In this document: piece after piece, positions 25,584 through 34,000 of the stretch
How the letters are laid out: each line of letters opens with the position of its first letter
Numbering within the stretch: position 1 is the first letter of the stretch
DNA from: Candidatus Bathyarchaeota archaeon
GTDB lineage: Archaea > Thermoproteota > Bathyarchaeia > Bathyarchaeales > Bathyarchaeaceae
Assembly: GCA_029879825.1 (NCBI GenBank)
Contig: JAOUPL010000002.1
Location: 1-35,832, forward strand
Length of the DNA stretch: 35,832 nucleotides
Reading direction: 5' to 3'
Made by a program: the position numbers and the translations under genes
Notes under the pieces: generated by a model
Database searches by the model: none
Seen by the model: the letters and a program-made list of their open reading frames with translations, nothing else
Told to the model about the DNA's origin: nothing

Positions 25584-26290
25584 GCCATAGCTTCCCTCTT
25601 CTTCAGGATTTTCTGCATTTCTTCCTTTAGGCGGTAAGTATAGGGCATTTTATGGGTGTCTCTCTCCAAATAGCCGTCTTCATAAAGCTTTTTCATTAGA
25701 CGAGCAGTGTGCTCCCTCGTAAGTTTTATTTTTTCTCTGATTTCAGGCGCCGTTTTTTCACCCTCTTTGGCGATGGTTTCAAGCGCAGTTAGTTCGGTTT
25801 CTGTTAGCGGAGCCAAGGCTTTTTCCTTTTTGATGGGAATAGCCGCCTCTATTCTCGCTTCAGGCACTTGGACTTTATATTTTAGTTTTTCAACCTCCTC
25901 AATTCTTTGTACTATCTTATTTTCCGTCGCTTTTATGTCGTCAACTTTCTTGTTCATCTCCTCGATCTGCGTAGACAATTTCTGTTCAATTGCGGGGGCA
26001 TCTTCAACTATGTTGGCAAGAGTCGCTAATCGCTTATCGTATTCTTCTACCTTCTTCACAACTTTTTCGTTCTCGGAAGAAATTATCTCTATTTTATGGG
26101 TGACTGCACGGAGGCCAGCCGCTTGTCTTTGAAATTGTCTGTTGACGCTCATGGTGATGTCACCCACGGTGTTCTTTGCCTCTTCGTATTCCTCGTGAAC
26201 CCTTCTTATTCGCTTATAGTAAAGGGCAGACGCACCCATTGTGACAAGCAATAGGGCTGTTACAACTATTAGAAGAAGATAGGTGTACAC
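25580..26290 (-). CDS. Membrane-anchored coiled-coil protein with C-terminal winged helix
   Basis: 236 residues in three parts. One transmembrane helix lies near the N-terminus (about 4-24, TYLLLIVVTALLLVTMGASA). A long charged coiled coil follows (about 28-150, rich in E, K, V, I heptads). The C-terminus is a MarR/ArsR-like winged helix (about 160-225: LTETELTALETIAKEGEKTA, then IREKIKLTREHTARLMKKLY, then GYLERD). The build suggests a membrane-tethered transcription factor with the DNA-binding end in the cytoplasm. GTG start behind GAGGAGGGGG; TATA at 26341-26350. A cluster of TGTGAT sites lies just upstream of that TATA box. No named family recognised. Confidence 0.8.
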   Translation of the reverse strand: MYTYLLLIVVTALLLVTMGASALYYKRIRRVHEEYEEAKNTVGDITMSVNRQFQRQAAGLRAVTHKIEIISSENEKVVKKVEEYDKRLATLANIVEDAPAIEQKLSTQIEEMNKKVDDIKATENKIVQRIEEVEKLKYKVQVPEARIEAAIPIKKEKALAPLTETELTALETIAKEGEKTAPEIREKIKLTREHTARLMKKLYEDGYLERDTHKMPYTYRLKEEMQKILKKREAMA

Positions 26291-26340
26291 TAAGCCCCCT
26301 CCTCTAATCGTTTAGAAAAAACGAGACGCGCGTTGTAAGG

Positions 26341-26350
26341 TATAAAATAC
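26341..26350 (-). promoter_or_regulatory. TATA box for the membrane-anchored winged-helix gene
   Basis: Minus-strand GTATTTTATA about 50 bases upstream of the GTG start, followed by a strong Shine-Dalgarno at about 26294-26303. The TGTGAT array begins 15 bases upstream of it (26365), the position expected for an activator or autoregulator. Confidence 0.55.
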
Positions 26351-26364
26351 GGCGTTGACGCAAC

Positions 26365-26420
26365 TGTGATTCGAGTGTGATCCCTTGTGATCTGCATAAT
26401 GTGATCACACATCACATTAT
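26365..26420. promoter_or_regulatory. TGTGAT operator array
   Basis: Three direct TGTGAT half-sites start at 26365, 26376 and 26386 (11 and 10 bases apart, one helical turn). A perfect 10-base inverted repeat follows: ATAATGTGAT at 26396-26405 and ATCACATTAT at 26411-26420, with a 5-base spacer. The array sits immediately upstream of the TATA box of the minus-strand gene at 25580-26290. It looks like a cooperative binding site for a dimeric helix-turn-helix protein; the protein is unknown. Confidence 0.7.
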
Positions 26421-26732
26421 CGTATAGATGAACTTAAATTTTATGTTAGAATGGGGGAGAATAACGATAATCAAAATCGTGACATCACACGTCACAACAC
26501 GGCCGTAAAAACTCTGCGAGTTCAAAGGACCACATAAGCGTAACTTCTCTTCAACGTTGCTCATTCTTCCTCCATCTACCAAACTGAATCAATGCGAAAG
26601 ATGCTTTGTTTATTTAAAAGGGGCTCAAATTCGAGCTTAAATTACTGTGGTGCGTGTTTACCCTGTGAAGCATCCCAATTCTGGTACTGTGGGATTAATG
26701 CGTCGCGTCTCCGCTGTTATACGGTTGTGATT
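26421..26732. other. Gene-free region with one further palindrome
   Basis: About 310 bases without a convincing reading frame. It contains GTGAC-ATCACAC-GTCAC at 26479-26495, a lone TGTGAT at 26726-26731, an AT-rich TATA-like tract near 26608-26620, and a hairpin-capable stretch near 26670-26700 (GCATCCCA pairing with TGGGATTAATGC, imperfect). A small RNA is possible but I cannot support one. Confidence 0.4.
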
Positions 26733-26744
26733 TGTGATATCACA
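26733..26744. promoter_or_regulatory. TGTGATATCACA palindrome
   Basis: Perfect 12-base palindrome overlapping the stop codon of the minus-strand gene that ends at 26740. Its central GTGATATCAC recurs exactly at 27691-27700, on the other side of that gene. Confidence 0.65.
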
Positions 26745-27291
26745 GCTTTTCTGACATAGTTCTTGGTTTAGATAATTGTTCTAGACTCATTTTCAATTCT
26801 TCATGGAGCATGCTTATTATTCTTAAATGTTCATCTGTTGCTTTTTTCCCAAGGCCTCTATTCGCTTTCATGTAGGCTTGCAATTTGTTTGCAACTTCCA
26901 GATAGGGATCTAGGCGAGTATCCTCAAAAACTCCCAAATATCCTAGAAGAAGAATCGTGTAGATGGATTGAATGACGTTCCACCTAGCTTGCCTCAAAGT
27001 TCTGTTGAAAGCACCACGACTTACGGCTGAAAGCCTTAATCTGGCTTTTTCATCGTATTTTAATGACTTTCCGGATATATTCTCAGCCAAAATGTCAATT
27101 AAAAGTGTTTCTAACTGTGTTTTAGTCAAAATACTGTTTTTCGCTAGTGTTTTTACAATCGGGTCATCTAAAGAGCGTATTAACCATTTTTGCGCCTCCT
27201 CCTTCAAGCGCAATATTTCCACCTCAGAGCAGTGTCTAGGGGATACACTTTTGTATACAAGCATACAAAAGGTTTGTGGTTTCTTCCTCAA
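26740..27291 (-). CDS. Unidentified helical protein, possible DNA-binding
   Basis: 183 residues from a TTG at 27291; an ATG at 27264 would give 174. Predicted almost entirely helical. The middle holds a basic segment (KSLKYDEKARLRLSAVSRGA, then FNRTLRQARWNVIQS) followed by the hydrophobic IYTILLLGYLGVF, and the C-terminal third is a charged helical pair. The basic part could be a helix-turn-helix. I do not recognise a family. A minus-strand TATA-like TTTGTATATTTT lies at about 27325-27337, which supports expression of the gene. GTGATATCAC sites flank it at both sides. Function unknown. Confidence 0.65.
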   Translation of the reverse strand: MRKKPQTFCMLVYKSVSPRHCSEVEILRLKEEAQKWLIRSLDDPIVKTLAKNSILTKTQLETLLIDILAENISGKSLKYDEKARLRLSAVSRGAFNRTLRQARWNVIQSIYTILLLGYLGVFEDTRLDPYLEVANKLQAYMKANRGLGKKATDEHLRIISMLHEELKMSLEQLSKPRTMSEKL

Positions 27292-27588
27292 CGGGCCGTA
27301 TGCATTTGTTTAACTCAATACTGTGAAAATATACAAATATGAAAAAACTTTGTACGGAAAAAATCGAAGTAACAAAAAGACTCTTTTTTTTCAAACACTC
27401 TCAAAAACGATCATGGAGCATCATGGCCTTTGTTGTTCATTATTCTTTCTTCCTCACGCAATGTGTTTTGGTGTTATTCGTCTGGGTTAGAATTGCGAAA
27501 CTCACAGGGCTTGGTGGTCCCCCTCGTTGGGGAAAGGAAACGCGGTCACGTTTTGTCCTGTGACTCGAACGTGTGGCGATGTTACAGG
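27292..27588. other. Gene-free region upstream of the unidentified helical gene
   Basis: About 300 bases. It holds the TATA-like sequence for the 26740-27291 gene, a short hairpin (TCCCC-CTCGTT-GGGGA, around 27518-27533) and GTCAC/GTGAC arms at 27545-27564. Open frames here have unlikely composition and no start signals. The hairpin region might be a small RNA, but nothing more can be said. Confidence 0.35.
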
Positions 27589-27700
27589 TGTGATGGTATA
27601 TTTGAGAAAAATGACTTTAGGGTATGCTGATGGTGTGATTTTTTTCTGATCACAGGAAGATCACGTGTGATTGTCACAAATGTCAAAACCGTGATATCAC
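27589..27700. promoter_or_regulatory. Second TGTGAT/ATCACA site cluster
   Basis: TGTGAT at 27589-27594; TGTGAT (27634-27639) facing ATCACA (27649-27654); ATCAC-GT-GTGAT at 27660-27671; and the palindrome GTGATATCAC at 27691-27700. The last abuts the stop codon of the minus-strand gene starting at 27701. The density of one hexamer family in about 110 bases is well above expectation. Which gene it controls is unclear, since the nearest downstream minus-strand start is 300 bases away. Confidence 0.6.
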
Positions 27701-28033
27701 TTAGATGGAGAGCTCCCCTCTTTCAAGAAGTTCTTTCAATTCTCTCTCCACCTTCTCGTTCTTTCTAGGCGTTTCAAGCAATTGATGCACAGCATACCCA
27801 TCTTTTCGTAGGTCCGCCGTTAACGTCCTCATTTCAAGCTCTTGGGCGCGAATACTCGGATGCGTCTTCACGGTTGTGTAAACCCGTAGGATGTTTGCTA
27901 TGGTGGCCTCTTGAAAAATTAGAACTAGTCCGTTTTTCAGTTTCATAGAGATCCGCAGGTGCTTATGACCTTCCGGCACTCCTACCAATATTTTGTTCAC
28001 GTCCTCGTTGCGAATTATGCGAATTTTGTTCAT
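27701..28033 (-). CDS. Small conserved-looking protein of unknown function
   Basis: 110 residues. The first 55 look beta-rich (KIRIIRNEDVNKILVGVPEG, then LRISMKLKNGLVLIFQEATI) and the rest is helical and charged, ending in KVERELKELLERGELSI. No metal motif, membrane segment or named family is visible. It follows the carbon-nitrogen hydrolase by 9 bases and is probably the last gene of the nadE-hydrolase operon. ATG start. Confidence 0.75.
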   Translation of the reverse strand: MNKIRIIRNEDVNKILVGVPEGHKHLRISMKLKNGLVLIFQEATIANILRVYTTVKTHPSIRAQELEMRTLTADLRKDGYAVHQLLETPRKNEKVERELKELLERGELSI

Positions 28034-28042
28034 GAAGGCGCC

Positions 28043-28876
28043 TCACAGTTTTTCTGCTTGTTCCCGTAAGGAATTGAATAGTTCGGGTCTTAAGTCGCGT
28101 AGTGTGGGCACAAAGGCTTCTGCGCGTTCCAAATCCGCGTAGTCGATGGTTCCTATGACTAGATCTTCTTCGTCGTAATTGGCTTTTGCAAGGATACTCC
28201 CGTCGGGGGCTATTATTCTGCTTCCCCCCCAAAATTGTAATCCATTTTCAACTCCAACGAGGTTCACGTAGGCTAGAAAAACAGTGTTTTCAAGAGCTCT
28301 CGCAGCAGTAAACACCTCAAAGAACCTGCTTCTCACAGCTGGCGAGGCTGATATGCAGACTATAAGTTGTGAGCCTTTCAATCTTAGCAAGCGGGATATT
28401 TCCGGGAAAAACATGTCGTAACAAATCGTCAACCCCATTTTTCCGATTTCTGTTTCGAAAACTGGCGCCTCGTATCCTAGTCGAAAATAGCGTTTCTCTT
28501 CAAAAACGCTGTGGGTTGGCAGATGCATCTTTCGGTACTTACCGATCAATCCGTCAGGACCCAACAAAACCGCTGTATTGTAGAGGACGGCGTGTGCCTT
28601 CTCGCTTTGTTCAGGCATTCCAAAAACTATGTATATGTTCTCTTTCTTTGCTGTCTCTTCCAAGGAGTAAATGGAAGAGCCTGGAATGGGCTCCGCCAAC
28701 TCATACGCGAGGTCCCGGTTTAAGTAGCCGGTTAATGAGAGTTCTGGGAAAATAACGAGGTTTGCGCCTTTTTCCTTTGCCCGTTTAATATTGTTCTTCA
28801 TGACGTTAATGTTGTGTTTCTTATCTCCAACTTTACAACTTATTTGTGCAAGAGCCACGTTAACTTTTTCTGGCAT
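28043..28876 (-). CDS. Carbon-nitrogen hydrolase (nitrilase superfamily amidase)
   Basis: 277 residues with the complete nitrilase triad: Glu45 (FPELSLTGYL), Lys116 (YRKMHLPT) and Cys152 (TICYDMFFPE), plus GSRIIAPDGSILA toward the end. These enzymes cut amides, often releasing ammonia. It sits 44 bases downstream of nadE on the same strand. In glutamine-dependent NAD synthetases the same domain is fused to the N-terminus of NadE to supply ammonia, so this may be the separate glutaminase subunit. Other substrates (omega-amides, carbamoyl compounds) are possible. ATG start. Confidence 0.88.
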   Translation of the reverse strand: MPEKVNVALAQISCKVGDKKHNINVMKNNIKRAKEKGANLVIFPELSLTGYLNRDLAYELAEPIPGSSIYSLEETAKKENIYIVFGMPEQSEKAHAVLYNTAVLLGPDGLIGKYRKMHLPTHSVFEEKRYFRLGYEAPVFETEIGKMGLTICYDMFFPEISRLLRLKGSQLIVCISASPAVRSRFFEVFTAARALENTVFLAYVNLVGVENGLQFWGGSRIIAPDGSILAKANYDEEDLVIGTIDYADLERAEAFVPTLRDLRPELFNSLREQAEKL

Positions 28877-28920
28877 ACAGTCTCCCTCCTAGTTTAAATT
28901 TGCAGGGGTTTAGAAAAAGT

Positions 28921-29772
28921 TTAGTATGGTTTATGGGGAAGTCTGAAGTCTTTTCCAATGGTTCTGTATCCAAGTTTCGTTGTTAAAGGTAGTCGCCGCT
29001 TGTGTTCTGTGACTAGCCACCGTCTTTTAACGTCCTCAACGAGTTTTATGGGTAGCTTTAGTTGCTCGGCGATTTCTTTAGATTTCATAAAATGTTCTAA
29101 GCCGAACAGAATTAAATCTAGGGTCTCGTACTTAATGCCTAACTCTTTTTCTGCTAGTTGGTTTGGCCAAAGTCTAGGAGACGGAGGTTTCGCCACGATC
29201 TCGGCGGGAACACCTATATGTAGGGCCAGCTGCCTAACTTGAGTCTTGTAAAGGTCCATGATGGGTGAGATATCTGCGGCTCCGTCTCCCCACTTTGTGA
29301 AATACCCCACCATGATTTCAGACTTATCTGAAGCGCCGCACACTAGCCTGTTAAGTTTGTTGGCATAATAATACAGGTAAACCATTCTAATTCTCGCCTT
29401 TACGTTGCCCTTGCTAAGCTTGTCTGCGACATCATAAATTGGAAGAGATTGGAAGCATGCTTTCAATGTAGAGGAAATGTCAACTATCTGCAGATTGAAA
29501 TCGAATTTTTTTGCAAGAAGTTTTGCATGTTGAATATCGGTGACGTCGTACGTTTCCTCCTCGGGCATTGCGATACCTAGCACCTTATGACCTCCCAAAG
29601 AAAGGGAGGCGAGAGCCGCCGTTGCGGAACTGTCAAGCCCACCGGATGCCCCTAAAACTACCCCATCCGCTCCACATTTCTCCACGTAATCTTTGACGAA
29701 CCGCTTGATTCTGTTTTCAACTGATGGCAAGTCTAATTTTAGGACGTCACTCGTCAATTTCAACGTGCTCAC
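28921..29772 (-). CDS. nadE: NAD synthetase (NadE)
   Basis: Final step of NAD formation, amidating deamido-NAD with ATP. The 283-residue protein carries the PP-loop ATP site SGGLDSS (43-49), then IAMPEE and a C-terminal part with PISPIMDLYKTQVRQLA-like ISPIMDLYKTQVRQLA and LWPNQLAEKELGI. No glutaminase domain is fused to it. GTG start at 29772 preceded by a weak GCAGG; TTG at 29763 behind GGGTGA is another candidate. Heads a minus-strand operon with the amidohydrolase and the 110-aa protein. Confidence 0.93.
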   Translation of the reverse strand: MSTLKLTSDVLKLDLPSVENRIKRFVKDYVEKCGADGVVLGASGGLDSSATAALASLSLGGHKVLGIAMPEEETYDVTDIQHAKLLAKKFDFNLQIVDISSTLKACFQSLPIYDVADKLSKGNVKARIRMVYLYYYANKLNRLVCGASDKSEIMVGYFTKWGDGAADISPIMDLYKTQVRQLALHIGVPAEIVAKPPSPRLWPNQLAEKELGIKYETLDLILFGLEHFMKSKEIAEQLKLPIKLVEDVKRRWLVTEHKRRLPLTTKLGYRTIGKDFRLPHKPY

Positions 29773-29858
29773 CCTGCATCTCTACTATTGAGTCCCCTCT
29801 TTAATAGCTCATATTTTTCTTCCATTTCTAGTTTCGTTAAATGCCGCGTTTAGGACAA

Positions 29859-29867
29859 ATATTTAAG
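29859..29867 (+). promoter_or_regulatory. TATA box for the Elf1-GGGP synthase operon
   Basis: ATATTTAAG, identical to the inverted element before L10e. Transcription would begin near 29890, about 50 bases before the ATG at 29943. This places the in-frame ATG at 29841 upstream of the transcript, arguing against the longer protein. Confidence 0.6.
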
Positions 29868-29942
29868 CCATTACGATGTACTTGGACACGTGTGGTTAAA
29901 GGTAGCAGCTTTAAATGTTATATTCATAACAGGGGACTTGAC

Positions 29943-30185
29943 ATGGGTAGAAGGCGAAGAAAAGTAGCTCGAATCCCTAAAACGAAGTTGCCCAAGGTTT
30001 ACCTATGCCCCAAATGTGGAAAAGAAGCAATTAGGGTTGAGATATCGCCAGGTAAAGAACGCGCTAGAGTGCGGTGTGGAAGTTGCGGCTTAACGGATGA
30101 ACTATCCATTAGACCTGCTTTTCGAGAAATCGACATATACTGTCAATTCACCGACAAATTCTACTCAAGAGCAATTAGTACCTAG
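29943..30185 (+). CDS. elf1: Elf1-like transcription elongation factor (zinc ribbon)
   Basis: 80-residue protein with a basic N-terminus ([18 protein letters not shown]) and one zinc ribbon: Cys22, Cys25, Cys45 and Cys48. This is the build of Elf1, which assists RNA polymerase II elongation through chromatin in eukaryotes and is present in many TACK and Asgard archaea. The start at 29943 is chosen because the promoter lies between it and the ATG at 29841, and because Elf1 proteins begin with this basic tail. Its stop overlaps a GTG at 30185, so GGGP synthase follows without a gap. Confidence 0.85.
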   Translation: MGRRRRKVARIPKTKLPKVYLCPKCGKEAIRVEISPGKERARVRCGSCGLTDELSIRPAFREIDIYCQFTDKFYSRAIST

Positions 30186-30196
30186 TGGGGTCATGC

Positions 30197-30943
30197 ATGG
30201 TTGGGCAAGTGGAAAAATATCTGCTAGAAAAGATTGAGGAAGAAGGAACTATTCATATTACTCTCATCGATCCCGAAAAGGTAACTCCCTCCTCCGCATC
30301 CCATATAGTTCATGACGCGGAATCTTGCCAAACAGCAGCTATTATGGTTGGCGGATCAACAATTGTTTCAACTTCCAATCTGGACAGTGTTGTAAAAGCG
30401 ATAAAAACGACAGTGAACATTCCGGTAATTCTTTTTCCCAACAACGTAACCGGCATTAGCAAGTACGCTGATGCCATATGGTTCATGTCACTCCTCAATT
30501 CATCAGATCCCTACTTTATTATAGGCGCCCATGTTTTGGGTGCGCCCATCATCAAGGAATTCGGTTTGGAACCCATTCCCCTTGGTTATATAATCGTGGG
30601 AGAGGGCAGTGCAGCCAGCGTCGTAGGAAAGGCTGTTCCAATTCCATACGACAAACCTGAACTTGCTGTCGCCCATGCCTTAGTAGCAGAGTATTTTGGC
30701 ATGCGCTTCGTTTACCTAGAGGCGGGATCCGGCGCCAAACAATCCGTGCCTAGCGAAATGATAAGAATGGTGAAGAGTATTATCAGTCTTCCCTTGATTG
30801 TAGGCGGCGGCATAAAAACCGGTGAACAAGTGAAAGAAGTAGTAGAGGCTGGGGCAGACATAATTGTGACAGGCAACGTTTTAGAAGAGTATGACGTGAA
30901 AGACAAAATCAGGGAACTAGTGAAAAATATGAAACGCCCATGA
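30197..30943 (+). CDS. Geranylgeranylglyceryl phosphate synthase
   Basis: Makes the first ether bond of archaeal membrane lipids from geranylgeranyl diphosphate and sn-glycerol-1-phosphate. TIM-barrel landmarks: THITLIDPEK near the start, MVGGSTIVSTSNLDSVV, VILFPNNVTGISKYADAIWF, YLEAGSGAKQSVPSEM and the phosphate-binding LIVGGGIKTGEQ and ADIIVTGN. About 248 aa. ATG 30197 is preferred, with GGGG 6 bases upstream; GTG 30185 would add four residues. Forms an operon with elf1 and probably ends at the T-run at 30989. Confidence 0.95.
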   Translation: MVGQVEKYLLEKIEEEGTIHITLIDPEKVTPSSASHIVHDAESCQTAAIMVGGSTIVSTSNLDSVVKAIKTTVNIPVILFPNNVTGISKYADAIWFMSLLNSSDPYFIIGAHVLGAPIIKEFGLEPIPLGYIIVGEGSAASVVGKAVPIPYDKPELAVAHALVAEYFGMRFVYLEAGSGAKQSVPSEMIRMVKSIISLPLIVGGGIKTGEQVKEVVEAGADIIVTGNVLEEYDVKDKIRELVKNMKRP

Positions 30944-30988
30944 GAGGATACACGAGGGGTCCTCAAACAGGAACCGTGTCAACTTTCA

Positions 30989-30996
30989 TTTTTTTT
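30989..30996 (+). terminator. Oligo-T terminator after GGGP synthase
   Basis: Eight consecutive T residues 45 bases after the GGGP synthase stop, with further T-rich tracts around 31018. Archaeal RNA polymerase commonly stops at such runs. No hairpin needed or obvious. Confidence 0.4.
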
Positions 30997-31088
30997 GAAC
31001 TCACGAAGAGCCTTCTTCTCTTTTTATCTATTTTGTGTTAGAAAGACTCAATATCCGCTTCCGAGAATCGTAGTGAAGGAGGACGATT

Positions 31089-34000
31089 TTGGACATCGAG
31101 ATGAGCAAAGAGTATCAGCAATACACGGCTGTTTTAGAAAAAAGCCTCGAGAGCGTGTATGCTGTTGCAAGAAAGGCGAGAGAGAGGGGGCTAGACCCTG
31201 CCCTCAGTCCTGAGCCTGAAGTAGCGAAGGATCTAGCCGAACTCGTCGAAGGACTTGTTGGTCCTCCCGGAGTTGCTGAAAGTATACGAGATTTGAGCAA
31301 AAAGTTACCTCGAGACGAACTTGCTTTCAAGATTGCCGAGCAAATTGTTTATGGAAAATTTGGGCACATGGATGCACGTGAAGCAGCCGAGCAAGCGATA
31401 AGAACCGCCCTCGCCATATTAACCGAAGGAATTACTGCGGCTCCCCTGCAGGGTGTAGCGCGAGTAGCTGTCAAATCCAATCCTGATCGAACAAAGTATC
31501 TCGCAATTTATTACGCTGGTCCAATACGCTCTGCAGGCGGCACTGAGCAAGCCTTAACCTTGGTGATCGGAGATTTTGTTCGCCGCCTGCTCGGGTTGGA
31601 CCGTTATAAACCAACCGAGGAGGAGATTAGCCGTTTCATAGAAGAAGTGCGGTTATTTGAGCGGGCAGTAGCTAGATTTCAGTATCATGTTTCAGACGAG
31701 GAATTGAGAAGGGCTGTTCAGTTTATTCCAGTGGAAGTCACCGGCACAGAATCCGACCCAATTGAGGTTTCATCCTTCCGTAACCTACCTCGAATTGAAA
31801 CAAACCGAGTTCGAGGCGGGGCTCTTCGAGTTGTAAATGATGGGGTCGTGGGACGCTCTGCAAAAGTGTGGACGATCGTTGAGAAACTGGGACTCGAGGG
31901 ATGGGATTGGTTAGGAAGAATAAGGGAAATCGAGGAAAAAAGGACAGCTGGGTTTATGGAAGATGTCATCGCCGGCCGCCCAATTTTCTCATTTCCGTCT
32001 ACACGTGGGGGCTTCAGGCTTCGCTATGGGAGAGCAAGGAACACAGGCCTTGCAGCAGTGGGCATCCACCCCGCGACCATGATGGTTCTTGGAAACTTTC
32101 TCGCCGCAGGAACGCAACTGCGCATAGAAGGGCCTGGAAAAGCCGGAGTTGTTGTCCCTGTGGATACGATAGAACCCCCGGTTGTGCGTCTAAAAAATGG
32201 GTCCGTTGTCCGTGTTTCACTTCAAAATTTTAAACAAATCCAAAACGTGATTGACAAAATTCTATTTATTGGGGACATTCTCATCGGATTTGGCGACTTT
32301 TTATACAATAATAAACCTCTGCTTCCGTCTGGTTTCACCGAAGAATGGTGGCGTGAAGAGCTTCGCGCGGTCATCAAACAAGATTTTAACGGCAGTTTAG
32401 AAAAGGCTGCTGCAGCCGTCAAGATTCCCACCCTCCGTCTCGAAGGCATGTTAGGCGACCCGTTCAAAAACAAGCCAAGCGCCAAGGAGGCAATAGCGTT
32501 GTCTTCAACGTTCAAGGTGCCTCTTCATCCTTTTTTCACCTTTTTTTGGTCCAGCATTTCCTCTGAAGAGTTTCAAACGTTAAGGAAATGGCTCTTGAAT
32601 TCCGAAAGGCAAATCGACGCCAGTGTTGTCCAAGAAATAACTGGCGTGAAGAACGAAACGACAAAAGTTCTGCTTGAAAGAATTTTGGTTCCACATGAAG
32701 TCGTTGAAAACAAAATTAAGATAGAAAGCGATGAGGCGCACATCTTCGCTTTTTGCCTTGGGCTACACGCCCCCAAAACGACAGTTCATTCAAAAAGCGT
32801 TTTTGAAATCATGCAGAAACTCGCGGGGGTCCCTATCAGAAAAAAGGCTCCTACCTTTCTCGGGGCCAGAATGGGACGCCCAGAAAAGGCTAAGAGGCGA
32901 GAGATGAGGCCGCTCGTTCACGTCCTGTTTCCCGTCGGGTTGGCTGGTGGCTCTCGACGAAATCTTATAGCGGCGTTGAGCAAAGTTGCGATAGAAGTTG
33001 ACCTCGTTAAGCGTCGTTGTTTGGGGTGTAATGAGTTAACCTTCAAAGCGAAATGTCCTCGGTGTGGCGCAGAAACCGTTGTGGAGAAATTTTGCCCTAG
33101 ATGCGGGAGGCGTCTAAAAGAAAGTTTTTGTCCGGTTTGCAGGGTTCCAACGAGAAGTTACGAGAAACAATTGGTTAATCTTAAAGAGTTGATGGACGAA
33201 GCCTGCAGAAAGCTTAATCTTCCTATCCCTGAACTCGTGAAGGGTGTAAAGGGTTTAATGAATGAAACAAAGACGGCGGAAATCCTTGAAAGGGGGATTC
33301 TACGAGCGAAACATGATCTGTCTGTCTTCAAGGATGGGACAATACGGTTCGACGTTACAAACGCTCCATTGACGCATTTTAAGGCAACAGAACTCGGCGT
33401 GCCTGTTGAAAAGCTTCGGCAACTTGGCTACTCCTACGACTGCGATGGAAACAGCTTGACCGATTCTAATCAGGTATGTGAGCTTAAAGTGCAGGACGTG
33501 ATTATTCCGTTGAAGAGCGCAGAATACTTTGTTCGCGTTGCCAACTTTCTAGACGAGCTTCTAGAAAAGGTATACGCGCTTCCTCCATACTACAACATTA
33601 AACGAGTTGATGACTTGATTGGGCATCTTGTTGTAGGTTTGGCACCCCACACTTCCGTAGGCATCCTTGGGAGGATCGTCGGCTTTACTCGTCTAAATGT
33701 TTGCTATGCTCATCCTCTATGGCATTCGGCGAAGCGCAGGGACTGCGACGGCGACGAAGACACGCTAATGCTGGCTTTGGACACGATCTTGAGCTTCTCT
33801 AAATCTTATCTGCCTGCTCAGATAGGGGGAATAATGGACGCTCCGCTGTTCATCATCCCGGTGGTAAATCCATTGGAAGTGCAGCGGCAAGCTCATGAAG
33901 TCGATGTTGCTGCAACGTATCCATCCCTTTTTTATGAAAAAACTTGGCAGAAGGCAGCGCCCCAGAAAGTGAGCGGACTCATAGACCTCATTGAACATCG

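Noticed and set aside
27339-27563. 74-codon plus-strand frame
   Set aside because: No family resemblance, poor composition and no ribosome-binding site; it lies in the gene-free region upstream of the 26740-27291 gene.
26733-27700. Insertion sequence or transposon between the GTGATATCAC palindromes
   Set aside because: There is no transposase, no target-site duplication and no terminal repeat beyond the short palindrome; an operator pair explains it as well.
29841-29942. N-terminal extension of Elf1 from ATG 29841
   Set aside because: The TATA box at 29859-29867 lies inside it, and the peptide does not resemble the family; the start at 29943 fits better.
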